A stretch of DNA of 64,000 nt, taken from Caldisphaera lagunensis DSM 15908 (GTDB lineage: Archaea; Thermoproteota; Thermoprotei_A; Sulfolobales; Acidilobaceae). Below, in pieces: positions 26,948 to 36,900 of the stretch. The position numbers and the translations under genes were made by a program. The stretch covers positions 1,054,001 through 1,118,000 of the forward strand of contig NC_019791.1 in the NCBI RefSeq assembly GCF_000317795.1, written 5' to 3'. Numbering within the stretch: position 1 is the stretch's first letter; every line of letters begins with the position of its first letter. The notes beneath the pieces are model-generated. The model was not told the origin of the DNA. It saw nothing but the letters and a program-made list of their open reading frames with translations, and did not search any database.

Positions 26948-28609
26948 TCAAATAAATTTGATTCCCCCACTATAAGATCCTTTTAATACCCTAGTTATTG
27001 ATATTATTGATAATATCATAACAGGTAATGCTGTGACAACAGCTGAAGCAGCCAATAATGACCAATTAACGCTAACATCTCCAATTGCTAGCAATGCAAA
27101 TATTGATAAAGTTTGTGCCCCTTTTGGAGGAAAAGAAAAATTATAAGGGGTCTCTGTTAAAACCAATGGGACAAATAATGCATGCCATGAACCAATTATC
27201 AATAAAAGAAGAGTTGAAAACAATGCAGGCCTACTTAAAGGCATTATTATTCTTAAGAACTTATTCTTTATACCAAATAGCTCTGCTGTTTCATCATATG
27301 ATTTGGGTAATAATGTAAAGTAATTATACATAAGCCATAATGCATACAAAGCTCCATATAATGGCATCGTAATTATTAGCGCCCACCAAGTGTTTAATAA
27401 ATTTATTTTAGAAATAAATATATATATTGGTATTATAAATACCATTACTGGTAAAGAGTATAGATACATAGATAAGGGTAAGATCCATGAATTTTTTCCC
27501 CTAGATATTTCATAAGATGCGGGAGAGGCAAGTAAAATTGAAATTATAGGGGAAATAAGAGAAACAACAACTGTAGATATCAAATAAGGTATTGATTCTT
27601 TTAATGCCTGTATAAAATAACTTGATGTTAATCCAACAGGTAACAAAACTGGTGGTGAAGTAAAATCCATTTCTGGTGTTCTAAATGCTGCCAAAAACAT
27701 GTAATAAATTGGGAAGTCTAAGAAGAAAATTAATAAAAACAAAAATATTGTTATTAATCCCATCATTAATTTGTTATTTATTTTTATGTTTAATGATGGA
27801 AATGGGACTCTTTGAGCTCTCAACGCCTTAACATAAAGAAGTGCTGGTATTGTTGCAATAACAGCTAAAATAGCTGCTGCAAACGCTCCTCCAGATAATG
27901 CCTGCCTTAAAGATGATTTAAATGAAATTGTATAAACAGCGAGGCCTAATGTTGTAGTAGAAAAAAGTGGACCACCACCTGTTAAAATATAAGGTGTATC
28001 AAAAGCGCCCAAGGAAAAAACAAAACTTAATAGAAATACTATTAATACAGCCTTACCTATTAATGGTAATGCAATCTTAAAATAATATTCGCTCTTCTTC
28101 ATCCCATCCATTAATGTATTTTCTTTTATTTCTTTTGGAACTGACTTCAAAGAAGAAAATATAATTAAAAATGACATAGGAATTGATCCCCAAACGCTTA
28201 CTAATATTACACCAAGCATTGCTGTAGAAGATAATAGCAAGGGATCATATTTTAAACCTAATAAATAAGTAAACCATCCATATGGGCCATAAAAACTAAT
28301 AGACCAAATTAATGCTGCAGAGGTAAAAGGTATTGTATAAGGCAACATTACTAAAAATGCAAGGATTAGCTGTAATGTTTTGTTGTTTATGGCATCTATA
28401 GCAATAGCTGCTAATAAACCAATTAATGTTGCTAAAACAGATGTTACTGTAGTATAAATAAATGTATTTGCTATTATTTGGTAAATAGGATATAGCTTGT
28501 AAACTAAAACAATGCTTTTAACTCCAACACCAGCTAATAAGAAAGTTGCAGCAAAAGGTGCAATTCCCAACAATATTATATAGGCAAAATAGGGCATTGA
28601 ATATTTCAT
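26948..28609 (-). CDS. Fused double ABC permease for a sugar-type importer
   Basis: 553 residues, twice a normal permease, with about twelve membrane segments. Each half has an EAA-type coupling loop: LMDGMKKSEYYFKIALPLIGKA in the first half and ELFGIKNKFLRIIMPLSRPALFS in the second. Sugar importers normally carry MalF and MalG as separate chains; fused two-domain permeases are best known in FbpB-type iron transporters. The neighbours (MalK-like ATPase, family-1 binding protein) point to a sugar, but thiamine, phosphonate or metal uptake cannot be excluded. ATG 28609 follows GGGTG, and the start overlaps the last base of the ATPase gene, so the two are coupled. Confidence 0.88.
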   Translation of the reverse strand: MKYSMPYFAYIILLGIAPFAATFLLAGVGVKSIVLVYKLYPIYQIIANTFIYTTVTSVLATLIGLLAAIAIDAINNKTLQLILAFLVMLPYTIPFTSAALIWSISFYGPYGWFTYLLGLKYDPLLLSSTAMLGVILVSVWGSIPMSFLIIFSSLKSVPKEIKENTLMDGMKKSEYYFKIALPLIGKAVLIVFLLSFVFSLGAFDTPYILTGGGPLFSTTTLGLAVYTISFKSSLRQALSGGAFAAAILAVIATIPALLYVKALRAQRVPFPSLNIKINNKLMMGLITIFLFLLIFFLDFPIYYMFLAAFRTPEMDFTSPPVLLPVGLTSSYFIQALKESIPYLISTVVVSLISPIISILLASPASYEISRGKNSWILPLSMYLYSLPVMVFIIPIYIFISKINLLNTWWALIITMPLYGALYALWLMYNYFTLLPKSYDETAELFGIKNKFLRIIMPLSRPALFSTLLLLIIGSWHALFVPLVLTETPYNFSFPPKGAQTLSIFALLAIGDVSVNWSLLAASAVVTALPVMILSIISITRVLKGSYSGGIKFI

Positions 28610-29545
28610 CTAAAACACCCTATATTTTTTTATTTCAAATTTTATTTTTTCTCCTTCATTAATTCTTTTATAATAATAACCCCTTAATTCAGATCCATTA
28701 AATTTTATATGAACAAGATATTTACCATTAATAAACTCTACATCAACAACTTCTCCTTCTAGTTCTCCATCCCCAATAACTACGTCATCAGCCCTTATAC
28801 CAATTTTTTTATCAATTTTCATAAAATTTCCATTTATAATACTCATAGGAGGATCCCCAATAAAAGAACCAACAAATTCATTTATAGGATCATTATATAT
28901 CTCTTCAGGTTTACCTATTTGTAAAATTTTTCCATCCTTCATCACTGCTATTCTATCTGCTAATGCCATTGCTTCTATTTGATCATGAGTAACATAAATT
29001 GTTGTTATGTTTTCTTTTCTCTGCAATTCTTTAATAAATCTTCTTGCAGAAATCCTTTGGGGAGCATCTAGGTTGCTTAATGGTTCGTCCATGAGTAAAA
29101 CCCTCGGATTTTTAATTAATGCCCTTGCTAAAGCTACCCTTTGCTGTTGCCCCCCTGATAATTGTGAAGGCATTCTATCTAATAATTCATGAATTCCTAA
29201 TGCCTTGCTTATTTCTTCTATTTTTTTCTTTGCATCCTTTTTATCTTCTACTGGCAAAAGAAGGTTTTCATAAACTGTTTTATGAGGATATAGAACATAA
29301 TTTTGAAATACCATCGATACTCCTCTCTTAGAAGGCTCTAAATTTGTTACATCAACACCATCAATTATTATTTTCCCAGAATCCACCTTTTCCAAACCAG
29401 CAATGCATCTTAAAAGCGTTGTCTTTCCTGATCCTGAGAATCCAAGCAAAACAAAGAATTCTCCCTTATCTATTTCTAAGTCTATTCCCTTCAAAATCTT
29501 TGTTTTTGAATAGCTTTTTTCTAAAGATTTTATTGAAACGCTCAT
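28610..29545 (-). CDS. Sugar-type ABC transporter ATPase (MalK/UgpC family)
   Basis: 311 residues. Walker A GFSGSGKTTLLRCIAGLE, Q-loop VFQNYVLYPHKTVYEN, signature LSGGQQQRVALARAL, Walker B VLLMDEPLSNLD, H-loop ITTIYVTHDQIEAMALAD. The last 60 residues form a TOBE-like domain (IRADDVVIGDGELEGEVVDVEF). It energises the fused permease downstream. ATG 29545 has GAGG upstream. It begins a minus-strand operon of three genes and faces the epimerase gene across about 88 bp, a divergent promoter region. Confidence 0.95.
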   Translation of the reverse strand: MSVSIKSLEKSYSKTKILKGIDLEIDKGEFFVLLGFSGSGKTTLLRCIAGLEKVDSGKIIIDGVDVTNLEPSKRGVSMVFQNYVLYPHKTVYENLLLPVEDKKDAKKKIEEISKALGIHELLDRMPSQLSGGQQQRVALARALIKNPRVLLMDEPLSNLDAPQRISARRFIKELQRKENITTIYVTHDQIEAMALADRIAVMKDGKILQIGKPEEIYNDPINEFVGSFIGDPPMSIINGNFMKIDKKIGIRADDVVIGDGELEGEVVDVEFINGKYLVHIKFNGSELRGYYYKRINEGEKIKFEIKKYRVF

Positions 29546-29633
29546 AATTCCTCGATTATAAATAATAGTTAAGAGTTTAAAATTTTTAAATAAACAATTA
29601 AATCCTTACAACAATTCTATACTGGGGTAAACA

Positions 29634-30545
29634 ATGTATATAATAACAGGTGGAGCAGGATTCATAGGAAGTAATATATCAGATGAATTAGATAAAAATA
29701 AAGAAGAATTTTTAATAATAGATAATTTATATTCATCAAATTCTTATGAAAGAAATAAAAAAATTGTTATTGCTGATGTATCTAATTATGATCAAATAAA
29801 ATTTATTGAAAATATTAAAGAAGAAATTAATATAATACATTTGGCATCAATAGTAAATGTAGAAGAATCCAGAATTAACCCTTTAAATACATTTAAATCA
29901 AATGTTATGGGAACTGTTAACATTATGGAATTGGCTAGAAAAACTGATGCATATGTAACAATTGCAAGCAGTGCAGCAGTTTATGGTGAAAAAAATCACA
30001 TGCCAATAAAAGAAGATGATGAGAAAAACCCAATAAATTTATATGGTTATACAAAATTGATGGAAGAAGAAATCCTTTTTTCTTATATGAAGGAATATAG
30101 TTTAAAGGGTTCGGCATTAAGATTATTTAACGTCTATGGTCCTAAAATGAAAAAGGGGCCCTATTCTGGAGTAATACAAATATTTATTTCTAAAATTTTA
30201 AATAATGAAAGACCAATCATATATGGAGATGGAAGAAATACGAGGGATTTTATTTATGTAAAAGATGTTGTAAACGCATTTTTAAATGCAATAAAATATA
30301 AAGCAAATGGAATATATAACATTGGAACTGGAAAAGAAACAAGCATTAAGCAACTCTTAAATATTATAGAAAATATTCTAAATGTCTACATTGAGCCAAT
30401 CTATGATGAGCCTAGAAAAAATGATATAAGGTTTAGCGTTGCAGATATAGAAAAAGCAAAAAATGATTTGAATTGGGAACCAAAAATAGATTTAAATGAG
30501 GGTTTAAAGAAAACAATTGATTTTATTAAATCAACTCTTCTTTAA
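29634..30545 (+). CDS. NAD-dependent nucleotide-sugar epimerase/dehydratase (GalE-like)
   Basis: 303 residues, extended SDR family. The N-terminal ITGGAGFIGSNISDEL is the NAD-binding GxxGxxG motif, the catalytic Tyr-Lys pair is in NLYGYTKLMEEE, and the Ser/Thr is in VTIASSAAVYGE. The C-terminal half has RLFNVYGP and YGDGRNTRDFIYVKDVV. It most likely converts UDP-glucose to UDP-galactose or a related sugar for glycan building. ATG 29634 follows GGGGTAA. It begins a cluster of glycan and surface genes. The sugar specificity cannot be read. Confidence 0.9.
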   Translation: MYIITGGAGFIGSNISDELDKNKEEFLIIDNLYSSNSYERNKKIVIADVSNYDQIKFIENIKEEINIIHLASIVNVEESRINPLNTFKSNVMGTVNIMELARKTDAYVTIASSAAVYGEKNHMPIKEDDEKNPINLYGYTKLMEEEILFSYMKEYSLKGSALRLFNVYGPKMKKGPYSGVIQIFISKILNNERPIIYGDGRNTRDFIYVKDVVNAFLNAIKYKANGIYNIGTGKETSIKQLLNIIENILNVYIEPIYDEPRKNDIRFSVADIEKAKNDLNWEPKIDLNEGLKKTIDFIKSTLL

Positions 30546-30797
30546 ATTTTCAATAATATTATTTATATCTTGTATTTCCTTTTCAATATTTGTCTTAGCA
30601 ATTTCTAAGTTGTTTTTTATTGTTTGCAAATATGATATTCTTTCTTCTTTTGATAATGAAATACCGTATGCAAATGGTGGAACAAACCCAACATTTTGTA
30701 TTCCATACCTCATATAATACCCAGGCCTCTCCCATGGTGGTAAATAATTAAATGGTCCATTACCTGGATACCAACCGAAGTTTCTACCACAACCCAA
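30531..30797 (-). CDS. DUF5320-like protein with Gly/Tyr/Pro-rich head and helical tail
   Basis: About 88 residues from TTG 30797 (GGGTGAG 4 nt upstream; GTG 30806 lies inside the SD). The N-terminal half has repeated aromatic and Gly/Pro elements (CGRNFGWYPGNGPFNYLPP, then PGYYMRYGIQNVG) and the C-terminal half is a long amphipathic helix (KEERISYLQTIKNNLEIAKT). This matches the DUF5320 layout as I know it; that family has no assigned function but is often near metal or redox genes. The stop overlaps the 3' end of the epimerase gene by 15 bp. A perfect inverted repeat lies directly upstream of the SD. Confidence 0.65.
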   Translation of the reverse strand: MGCGRNFGWYPGNGPFNYLPPWERPGYYMRYGIQNVGFVPPFAYGISLSKEERISYLQTIKNNLEIAKTNIEKEIQDINNIIENLKKS

Positions 30798-30806
30798 TTT
30801 TCTCAC

Positions 30807-30828
30807 CCGTATCTATTATTCGATACGG
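30807..30828. promoter_or_regulatory. Inverted repeat operator candidate upstream of the DUF5320-like gene
   Basis: CCGTATC and GATACGG form a perfect 7-bp inverted repeat with 8 bp between (centres about 15 bp apart). It lies between the SD and a TATAAATA-type box at about 30833-30840, that is over the expected transcription start of the minus-strand gene. This position suits a repressor. Confidence 0.5.
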
Positions 30829-30893
30829 AACTTATAAATATTTCTCATATAAATATTTGAACAACTTAGTATACAATAAATGAGGGGATTGAG

Positions 30894-31559
30894 TTGTTTG
30901 AACCAATTAGATTCGAGCTAGTCAAAAGAGAAGACAAAGATAAAATAAATAAGCTAACTGAAAATACGTGGGAATGGGGAGATTATACGCCTGAGCTTTT
31001 TGAAAAATGGGTAAATGAAGGATTATTTATCAAAGCAATTAGCAATGAAGAAATAGTAGGTATAATACATGCAAGAATTTTTGATGATTTTGCATGGTTT
31101 GAAGGGGTAAGGGTTAAGCAAGAAATAAGGAGAAAAGGAATTGGGAAAGCTTTAGCAAAAAAAGCGATGGAAATGAGTGGTAAAAGTGTATTTAGACTAG
31201 CGGCAAATGAGAAAAACGTTCCTTCAATACAGTTGGCAAAGGCTTTAGGTTTTAAAGAAATAGATAGATTTTATTATGTTGAAGGGAAGGACTATAATTA
31301 TGAAAAAATAGTTGAAGAATTTAATTTAAAGGAAACAAACTATGATTTAAAATATGTTAAAGGATTTGTAAACGATTGGGTTTGGTATCCTATTGAAAAA
31401 TACAATGGGAAGATATATGCAAACAATGATCTCATCTTATTGGAAACTGATCCACCTTTCTTAGTAAAAGGTTACATAGAAGGAATAAGACATATGAGTA
31501 GAAATTTTGTATCAAATTCCGAAGGATTTATAGTTTTTGAATTAAATAAACAAAAGTAA
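30894..31559 (+). CDS. GNAT family N-acetyltransferase with extra C-terminal domain
   Basis: 221 residues. Residues 1-140 are a GNAT fold; the acetyl-CoA loop is VRVKQEIRRKGIGKALAKKA (R/Q-x-x-G-x-G/A), followed by the family stretch NVPSIQLAKALGF. The last 75 residues form an additional domain (FVNDWVWYPIEKYNGKIYANNDLILLETDPP) with no function assigned. The start is TTG 30894 after GAGGGGATTG. A TATA box, CATATAAATA, lies about 40 bp upstream. It transfers an acetyl group from acetyl-CoA to an amine or protein N-terminus; the substrate is not evident. The 3' end overlaps the convergent GlcNAc-1-P transferase gene by 18 bp. Confidence 0.85.
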   Translation: MFEPIRFELVKREDKDKINKLTENTWEWGDYTPELFEKWVNEGLFIKAISNEEIVGIIHARIFDDFAWFEGVRVKQEIRRKGIGKALAKKAMEMSGKSVFRLAANEKNVPSIQLAKALGFKEIDRFYYVEGKDYNYEKIVEEFNLKETNYDLKYVKGFVNDWVWYPIEKYNGKIYANNDLILLETDPPFLVKGYIEGIRHMSRNFVSNSEGFIVFELNKQK

Positions 31560-32549
31560 CGTAATTATTCCAACAATTAATTGTAAAATTATTATAAATA
31601 TTACAACACCTCTTTCAGTTGCCTTTCCTTTAACTTTCTTTAAAACCTTTATTGCTAAATGAGTAATACTATATGATTTATCATAAGGTGGATCTAGGCT
31701 ATTATCAGAATTTACTTTACCAAAGTTCTCCTTATAAATTCCATGGAATAATCCTCTTATAAACAAAATTAATTCAATATAATATAGGAAAAACAAAGTT
31801 AAGCCAAACTTTGGAAAATCACCTATAATTATTAAACCTGCATAAAATGCCCCTATAGCATATGTAAATGTATTTCCTGGAAATACTTTTGCAGGGTACC
31901 AATTGAAAAGGAGAAAGGCAATCATTGCCCCTATTACAATCAAAATAATAAAAGCAATAAAATATAATCCTTTTATTATGCTAAAAATTAATGTAAAAAG
32001 CAATAAAAGCAATCCATTGCTTACCTCTAATCCATTATAACCTGCTATCATGTTAAAGGCATTGCTAGCCCCTAAAACTCCTATAGGAATAATAACTAGG
32101 GGATACAAAATACCCAAGTAAATCTTGTTAAAAAATGGTATTGATAAAACATATGCATTATATTTTGCAATCATTAATGGTAAAGCCATTGGAATCATTG
32201 CTATTATTCTAATCCATTGAGGAACACCTTTTTTCCATCCCAATATATCATCCATAAAACCTAAGAATGCTGATAAAACCAATAATATAACTAATGAATA
32301 TAGGTCATTTAAGCTATAATAGTTATTTTTTGTGAAAACATATATTCCCTCGAAAATTAATAAGCCAAATGTTGTAGAAATAACTACCCATAAGCCCCCA
32401 GCTTCAGCAACCTCCCTTTTATCTTTTTTATTTATATCAATCCCAACAAGCCCTTCCCTTTTTGCAACATTTATCCATGCTTTTATTAAAATGTAAGCTA
32501 CAAAGAACGAAATCAATGATGATATTATTGCAATTGCTAAAGTTATCAA
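31542..32549 (-). CDS. Polyprenyl-phosphate GlcNAc-1-phosphate transferase (AglH/Alg7, MraY family)
   Basis: About 335 residues with ten membrane segments. The signature EAGGLWVVIS near the N-terminus and the catalytic loop SAFLGFMDDILGWKKGVPQW (DD motif) are typical. NAFNMIAGYNGLEVSNGL corresponds to the third conserved block, and the later AKVFPGNTFTYAIGAFYAG contains the usual PGNTG/S-like box. It transfers GlcNAc-1-phosphate or a similar sugar phosphate to dolichyl phosphate, the first step of N-glycan assembly. Translation probably starts at TTG 32549, 4 nt after a G6 tract. The ATG at 32591, overlapping the preceding stop, would give a first helix too long, but translational coupling cannot be excluded. 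Confidence 0.88.
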   Translation of the reverse strand: MITLAIAIISSLISFFVAYILIKAWINVAKREGLVGIDINKKDKREVAEAGGLWVVISTTFGLLIFEGIYVFTKNNYYSLNDLYSLVILLVLSAFLGFMDDILGWKKGVPQWIRIIAMIPMALPLMIAKYNAYVLSIPFFNKIYLGILYPLVIIPIGVLGASNAFNMIAGYNGLEVSNGLLLLLFTLIFSIIKGLYFIAFIILIVIGAMIAFLLFNWYPAKVFPGNTFTYAIGAFYAGLIIIGDFPKFGLTLFFLYYIELILFIRGLFHGIYKENFGKVNSDNSLDPPYDKSYSITHLAIKVLKKVKGKATERGVVIFIIILQLIVGIITLLLFI

Positions 32550-32590
32550 CATACCCCCCATAAAATAAAATATAATTGAAAATTTAAGCA

Positions 32591-33931
32591 TTAACTTAAA
32601 ACCAATTCTTCCAATACCTGCCTAATTTTATTTATTTCTATGACACCCATATTTCCTTTTTTCAACGTTCCTTCAGGATCATAAATTGAAAAAACTCCAT
32701 ACCAATCGTGCATTGAATCGTCAGGCCCTTTATCGTTTTTCTCTAAATACATGCTTTTATACCCAATAGTTCCAATAGGTCTCCAATTTAAATCATCCAA
32801 ATAAACTGTTAGATCTGGAGCATCACCTTTTGAAACTGGATAAATTTCTTGAGGTAAATATGCTTCATTTTTCCAATTTTCATTATTAGGTCCCTTAATT
32901 TTGTTTATTGAATTCTTAATATCCTTTACTAAGCCTTCAACTTCTTCTTTTTCTATTATACCATGGGGCTCCCTTCCTTTTATGTTAAAGAAAAACCTAG
33001 AGTAATAACCACCCCAAGCCCACACCTTTGTTTCGTTCCAATCTATAATATCAAATGTTAAATCTGTGCCTTCATTATTTACTTCTTTCTTCAATTTTAA
33101 AAATCCTTGTTCAATAAGCCATTGATTTATTGGGTATGAGCCTATCATACTTTTAGTTCCATGATCACTTACTATAACATAAATGGTATCCTTTGGTAAT
33201 TGTTTTATTAAATTGGAAAACCAGTTATCAATTTTCTTATAAACTGTTGGAATTGCATTGCTATACTTTTCATGATATTCATATCTTGGATGAGAATTAT
33301 CAAAATATTTCCAAAACATATGATGTGCTCTATCAACTCCTATTTCAACATATAGAAAAAGGTCCCAGCTCTTCTTTACTAAATAATTTAAAATTCTTTG
33401 ATGATTATCAATCATTTCCATTAAATCATTATATGCCTTATCCCTATCCTCTGTCCTATAAACTACATCAAATATTGGTTCTTCTTTTAAATTATTTTGC
33501 AATTCATTTTTTATCCAAGGGGGAAAGGAATAAGGCTTTTCTTTACTTGGTGTATTAAAATCTGTTATCATAAATCCATTTATAGGTTTAGGTGGATAAG
33601 TAGGAGGTACACCAAATAAACCCATTTTTAACCCTTTTTTACCCAAATCATCCCATATTGCTTTTTCTTTTACATCATTTGAATTAACAATATAGGAATC
33701 AAAAGTTCCAGGCTTTCTATGTCTAAATCCATATATCCCTAGCTCTCCTGGAGTTTTACCTGTAAACATTGAAATCCAAGCTGGCACAGTTATTGGAGGA
33801 TGACATGTTTTCATTAAATAATTTTGAGAATCCTTAATAATTTCCCTAATAAAATCTAATCCTTTACCATAATTTTCATATAATACCTTTGGAGGTAATG
33901 AATCTAATCCTAACACAAATACCTTTCTCAA
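32591..33931 (-). CDS. Alkaline phosphatase-superfamily phosphodiesterase (type I, nucleotide pyrophosphatase-like)
   Basis: About 446 residues. The N-terminal VLGLDSLPPKVLY supplies the first metal Asp, VPAWISMFTGKTPGELGIYGF holds the catalytic Ser/Thr region (SMFTGKTP), and VIVSDHGTKSMIG and HMFWKYFD carry metal-binding Asp/His. A C-terminal HDWYGVFSIYDPEGTLKKG completes the sites. It resembles archaeal proteins that hydrolyse phosphodiesters or move phosphoglycan groups. The gene overlaps the start region of the GlcNAc-1-P transferase, so the pair is co-translated and likely part of lipid-linked glycan metabolism. TTG 33931 follows GGGGTT AAGG; the in-frame GTG 33943 is part of the SD. Confidence 0.85.
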   Translation of the reverse strand: MRKVFVLGLDSLPPKVLYENYGKGLDFIREIIKDSQNYLMKTCHPPITVPAWISMFTGKTPGELGIYGFRHRKPGTFDSYIVNSNDVKEKAIWDDLGKKGLKMGLFGVPPTYPPKPINGFMITDFNTPSKEKPYSFPPWIKNELQNNLKEEPIFDVVYRTEDRDKAYNDLMEMIDNHQRILNYLVKKSWDLFLYVEIGVDRAHHMFWKYFDNSHPRYEYHEKYSNAIPTVYKKIDNWFSNLIKQLPKDTIYVIVSDHGTKSMIGSYPINQWLIEQGFLKLKKEVNNEGTDLTFDIIDWNETKVWAWGGYYSRFFFNIKGREPHGIIEKEEVEGLVKDIKNSINKIKGPNNENWKNEAYLPQEIYPVSKGDAPDLTVYLDDLNWRPIGTIGYKSMYLEKNDKGPDDSMHDWYGVFSIYDPEGTLKKGNMGVIEINKIRQVLEELVLS

Positions 33932-33991
33932 CCTTAACCCCACAAAAAGAATGAAAAAGAAAATTAAAAAAATTATTTAAATTAAGGTTAT

Positions 33992-36900
33992 TTACATTTT
34001 AGCAAAGGCCATGTATGCAGCTAATATTAATACTATTACAGCTACTATTAATGCTCCTAATGCATAGTATTCAGCACTTAAGGCTCTGCTTGATGCAGAT
34101 GATGCAGTTGAGCTTAGTGATGAGACTGTACTTGGTAATGAGCTAAGTGATGAGACTGTGGAACTTAATGATGAGACTGTTGTACTTAGGGATGAGACTG
34201 TGGAACTTAATGATGAGACTGTTGTACTTAGGGATGAGACTGTGGAACTTATACCTGAAACAGTTGATTCTAATGATGATAGTGAAGATGATATTGATGC
34301 AACTTTAGATGATAATGTGGAGTTAACGTTTGATAGTGAAGTGCTTAGGGATGATATGGAAGATGATAGGGATGATATCTGTGATTCTAATGTGGAGTTA
34401 ACGTTTGATAGTGAAGTGCTTAGGGATGATATGGAAGATGACAATGCAGAGTAATCGTTTGATAGTGAAGTTGATAGGGATGATATGGAAGATGATAGGG
34501 ATGATATCTGTGATTCTAATGTGGAGTTAACGTTTGATAGTGAAGTGCTTAGGGATGATATGGAAGATGATAGGGATGAACCTAGGGAGTTCAAGCCTTC
34601 TGTTATATTTGCTTCTATGCTTGATTGCGCATTACTTAATTGAGTCGATAACGCACTAACTGATTGATATAGACCTTCAAATGATGTATTTGAAACTATA
34701 CCAGCTTCTCCTATACCATAGGCTTGCGCTGATACTGAAGGCCATGGTAAGAATATTAATGATACATTATAGTCAAATATTAATTGACCTTGTGATACCA
34801 TAGGTGGTGTTATCAAGAATGATTGCATAGTTGGAGGTGTTGGAACAACGTTTTGTCCAGACATTACTTTACCCATTTGCATTCCATTATTGTAAACAAA
34901 GGCCTCTGTAGAGCTTGGGCCCAATGCAAAGTATTTCGTAAACTGGGATAGTTGAGAGTTGTATATTTGCATTGTTATTAATGGATTCAATACATATGCT
35001 ATATAGGGTTCACCAACTGAAACAGTTGATCCTGAGAATATAACATTAACTGGTATTATTATTTGTGTTATGTAATATAACTCTTCTGATGCTGCAGGCA
35101 CCACATTTGTTGGAGTTGCTATCTCAACATTGCTTGGATCTAATGTAAAACTATAATCGCTTCCTGATAATATAAATCCATTAGTTTGGTTAACAAACAT
35201 TGTACCTTCTGCGTATCCATTTACTATTGCTGAAACATTTGCTACTGGTACTCCATTAACCTCAAATTCTAATCCTTGAGATGTTTCAGGAACGAAACCC
35301 CATCCTACAACAGTTATAGGTACATTATTTAATACTATGAAAGTTGTGTTATCTAAACCTGTTACTGGACCCATATAAGTGGGACCCTCATCAACTGCAT
35401 ATATGGGCATTTTACCAACAATTACTTCATAAGCTGTTAACACTTTAACCTTAGAATATGATGGAGATGATTCAGAAACACTTTCCATACCACTACTCGT
35501 CTTTTCATATGATGCAACTTTTAATGATATAATTATTCCTCCGTTTGCGTTTGGAACTTCTACTGTAACAAATCCATAACCATTAACCAATTGACTTGTA
35601 ACATCAATTGATTTTATAACTGATGAATTGGTTAAGTTAAGATAGTTTGCATACGCAGTTGCATTTGCTCCTATTATTTGAGCTGTGAATTCACCATCAC
35701 TTACAGGAGCTATTCCGCTAAATGAGAAGCTCTTTCCAGCAATTGTTAAGCTAAATGGTTGAGTTGCATTATATGGAACTAAGTAGTAATATTTGTTTTG
35801 TACTACTTCAGGCCACCATACCATCAATGATGTGTTTAGCTTAACATATTCAAGTTGTGGGTTTATATATATTATAGCATCTCCTGTTTTTAACGCATAT
35901 ATTTTTGATGATGGTAATGATGAATTCAACTTATTATATGTAGGTACATTTGATACGCTTAATGTTGATACATTAAAGTAAACCGGTAAACCAGAAGAAC
36001 CTGCTTTAACTGCTAAGTTGGCAATAGATCCTGTATATGGTACTTGGGCAACGAAATAGAATATACCGTTTTCGTTTGTCATTACTAAATTACTGCCAGT
36101 CATTGGTGTTGATAATAACAATAGCTGTTTTACTACTGGAGCTGTACTTCCGTTTGTTACATATGATATGTTTGAAACATTTAAATTGGGATAAAATCCA
36201 TATCCATAAACAAATACGTACTGACCTAATAATATTGCTGTGGTATTTAATTCACTGAAAGTTCCGTTACTACCAGCTGATACTACGTAATAAATTGGAT
36301 ATACTGAAGCAAATTCTGGTAATGTTGTCTCTGGTGTTGATACCGCATAAGTTATTACACTATTATTAGTCTTTATATATAGTATTACAGGAGATCCCCA
36401 ATATGGATCATTTAAAGGCAGAGTTACAGTAAATGATGATGTAGGAGTTGGGGCATAAGTCGGCGTTGCAGTTGGTTCTGCATATTCATCGCCTTCTAAT
36501 GCATAAAATAATGGAGCTCCACTTATCGCGGCACTTGTGTTTTGAACTGTTTTATTAACAGGATTTATAAAGTAAATTCCAGTTGATGTTATATTGCTAC
36601 CTGATGGGAAGTTTGCTGCTAATAAATCATAAGAAAATGTTCCGCCAGGATATAACTCATAACTTGATGGCGATGATAACTGCGTACTTGGGAATATGTT
36701 TAAGACCGTTGATGGAGTTACACTAACGCCTAAATTACTAAGCGAATATAATGTAACATTTTCTGTTAAACTACCTGAAGTAGATGGTTTTATAGGAACA
36801 CTATTTGATGCAGCTTCAAAGTATTCTACAACATAACCTTTCTTTGCAGTTAAACTAACTTGAGATGATGCATTATAGACTATTAGTTGCAAAACATTAC

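Noticed and set aside
34158-34454. Plus-strand acidic frame in the S-layer gene
   Set aside because: It is the antisense of the heptad repeats and has no SD.
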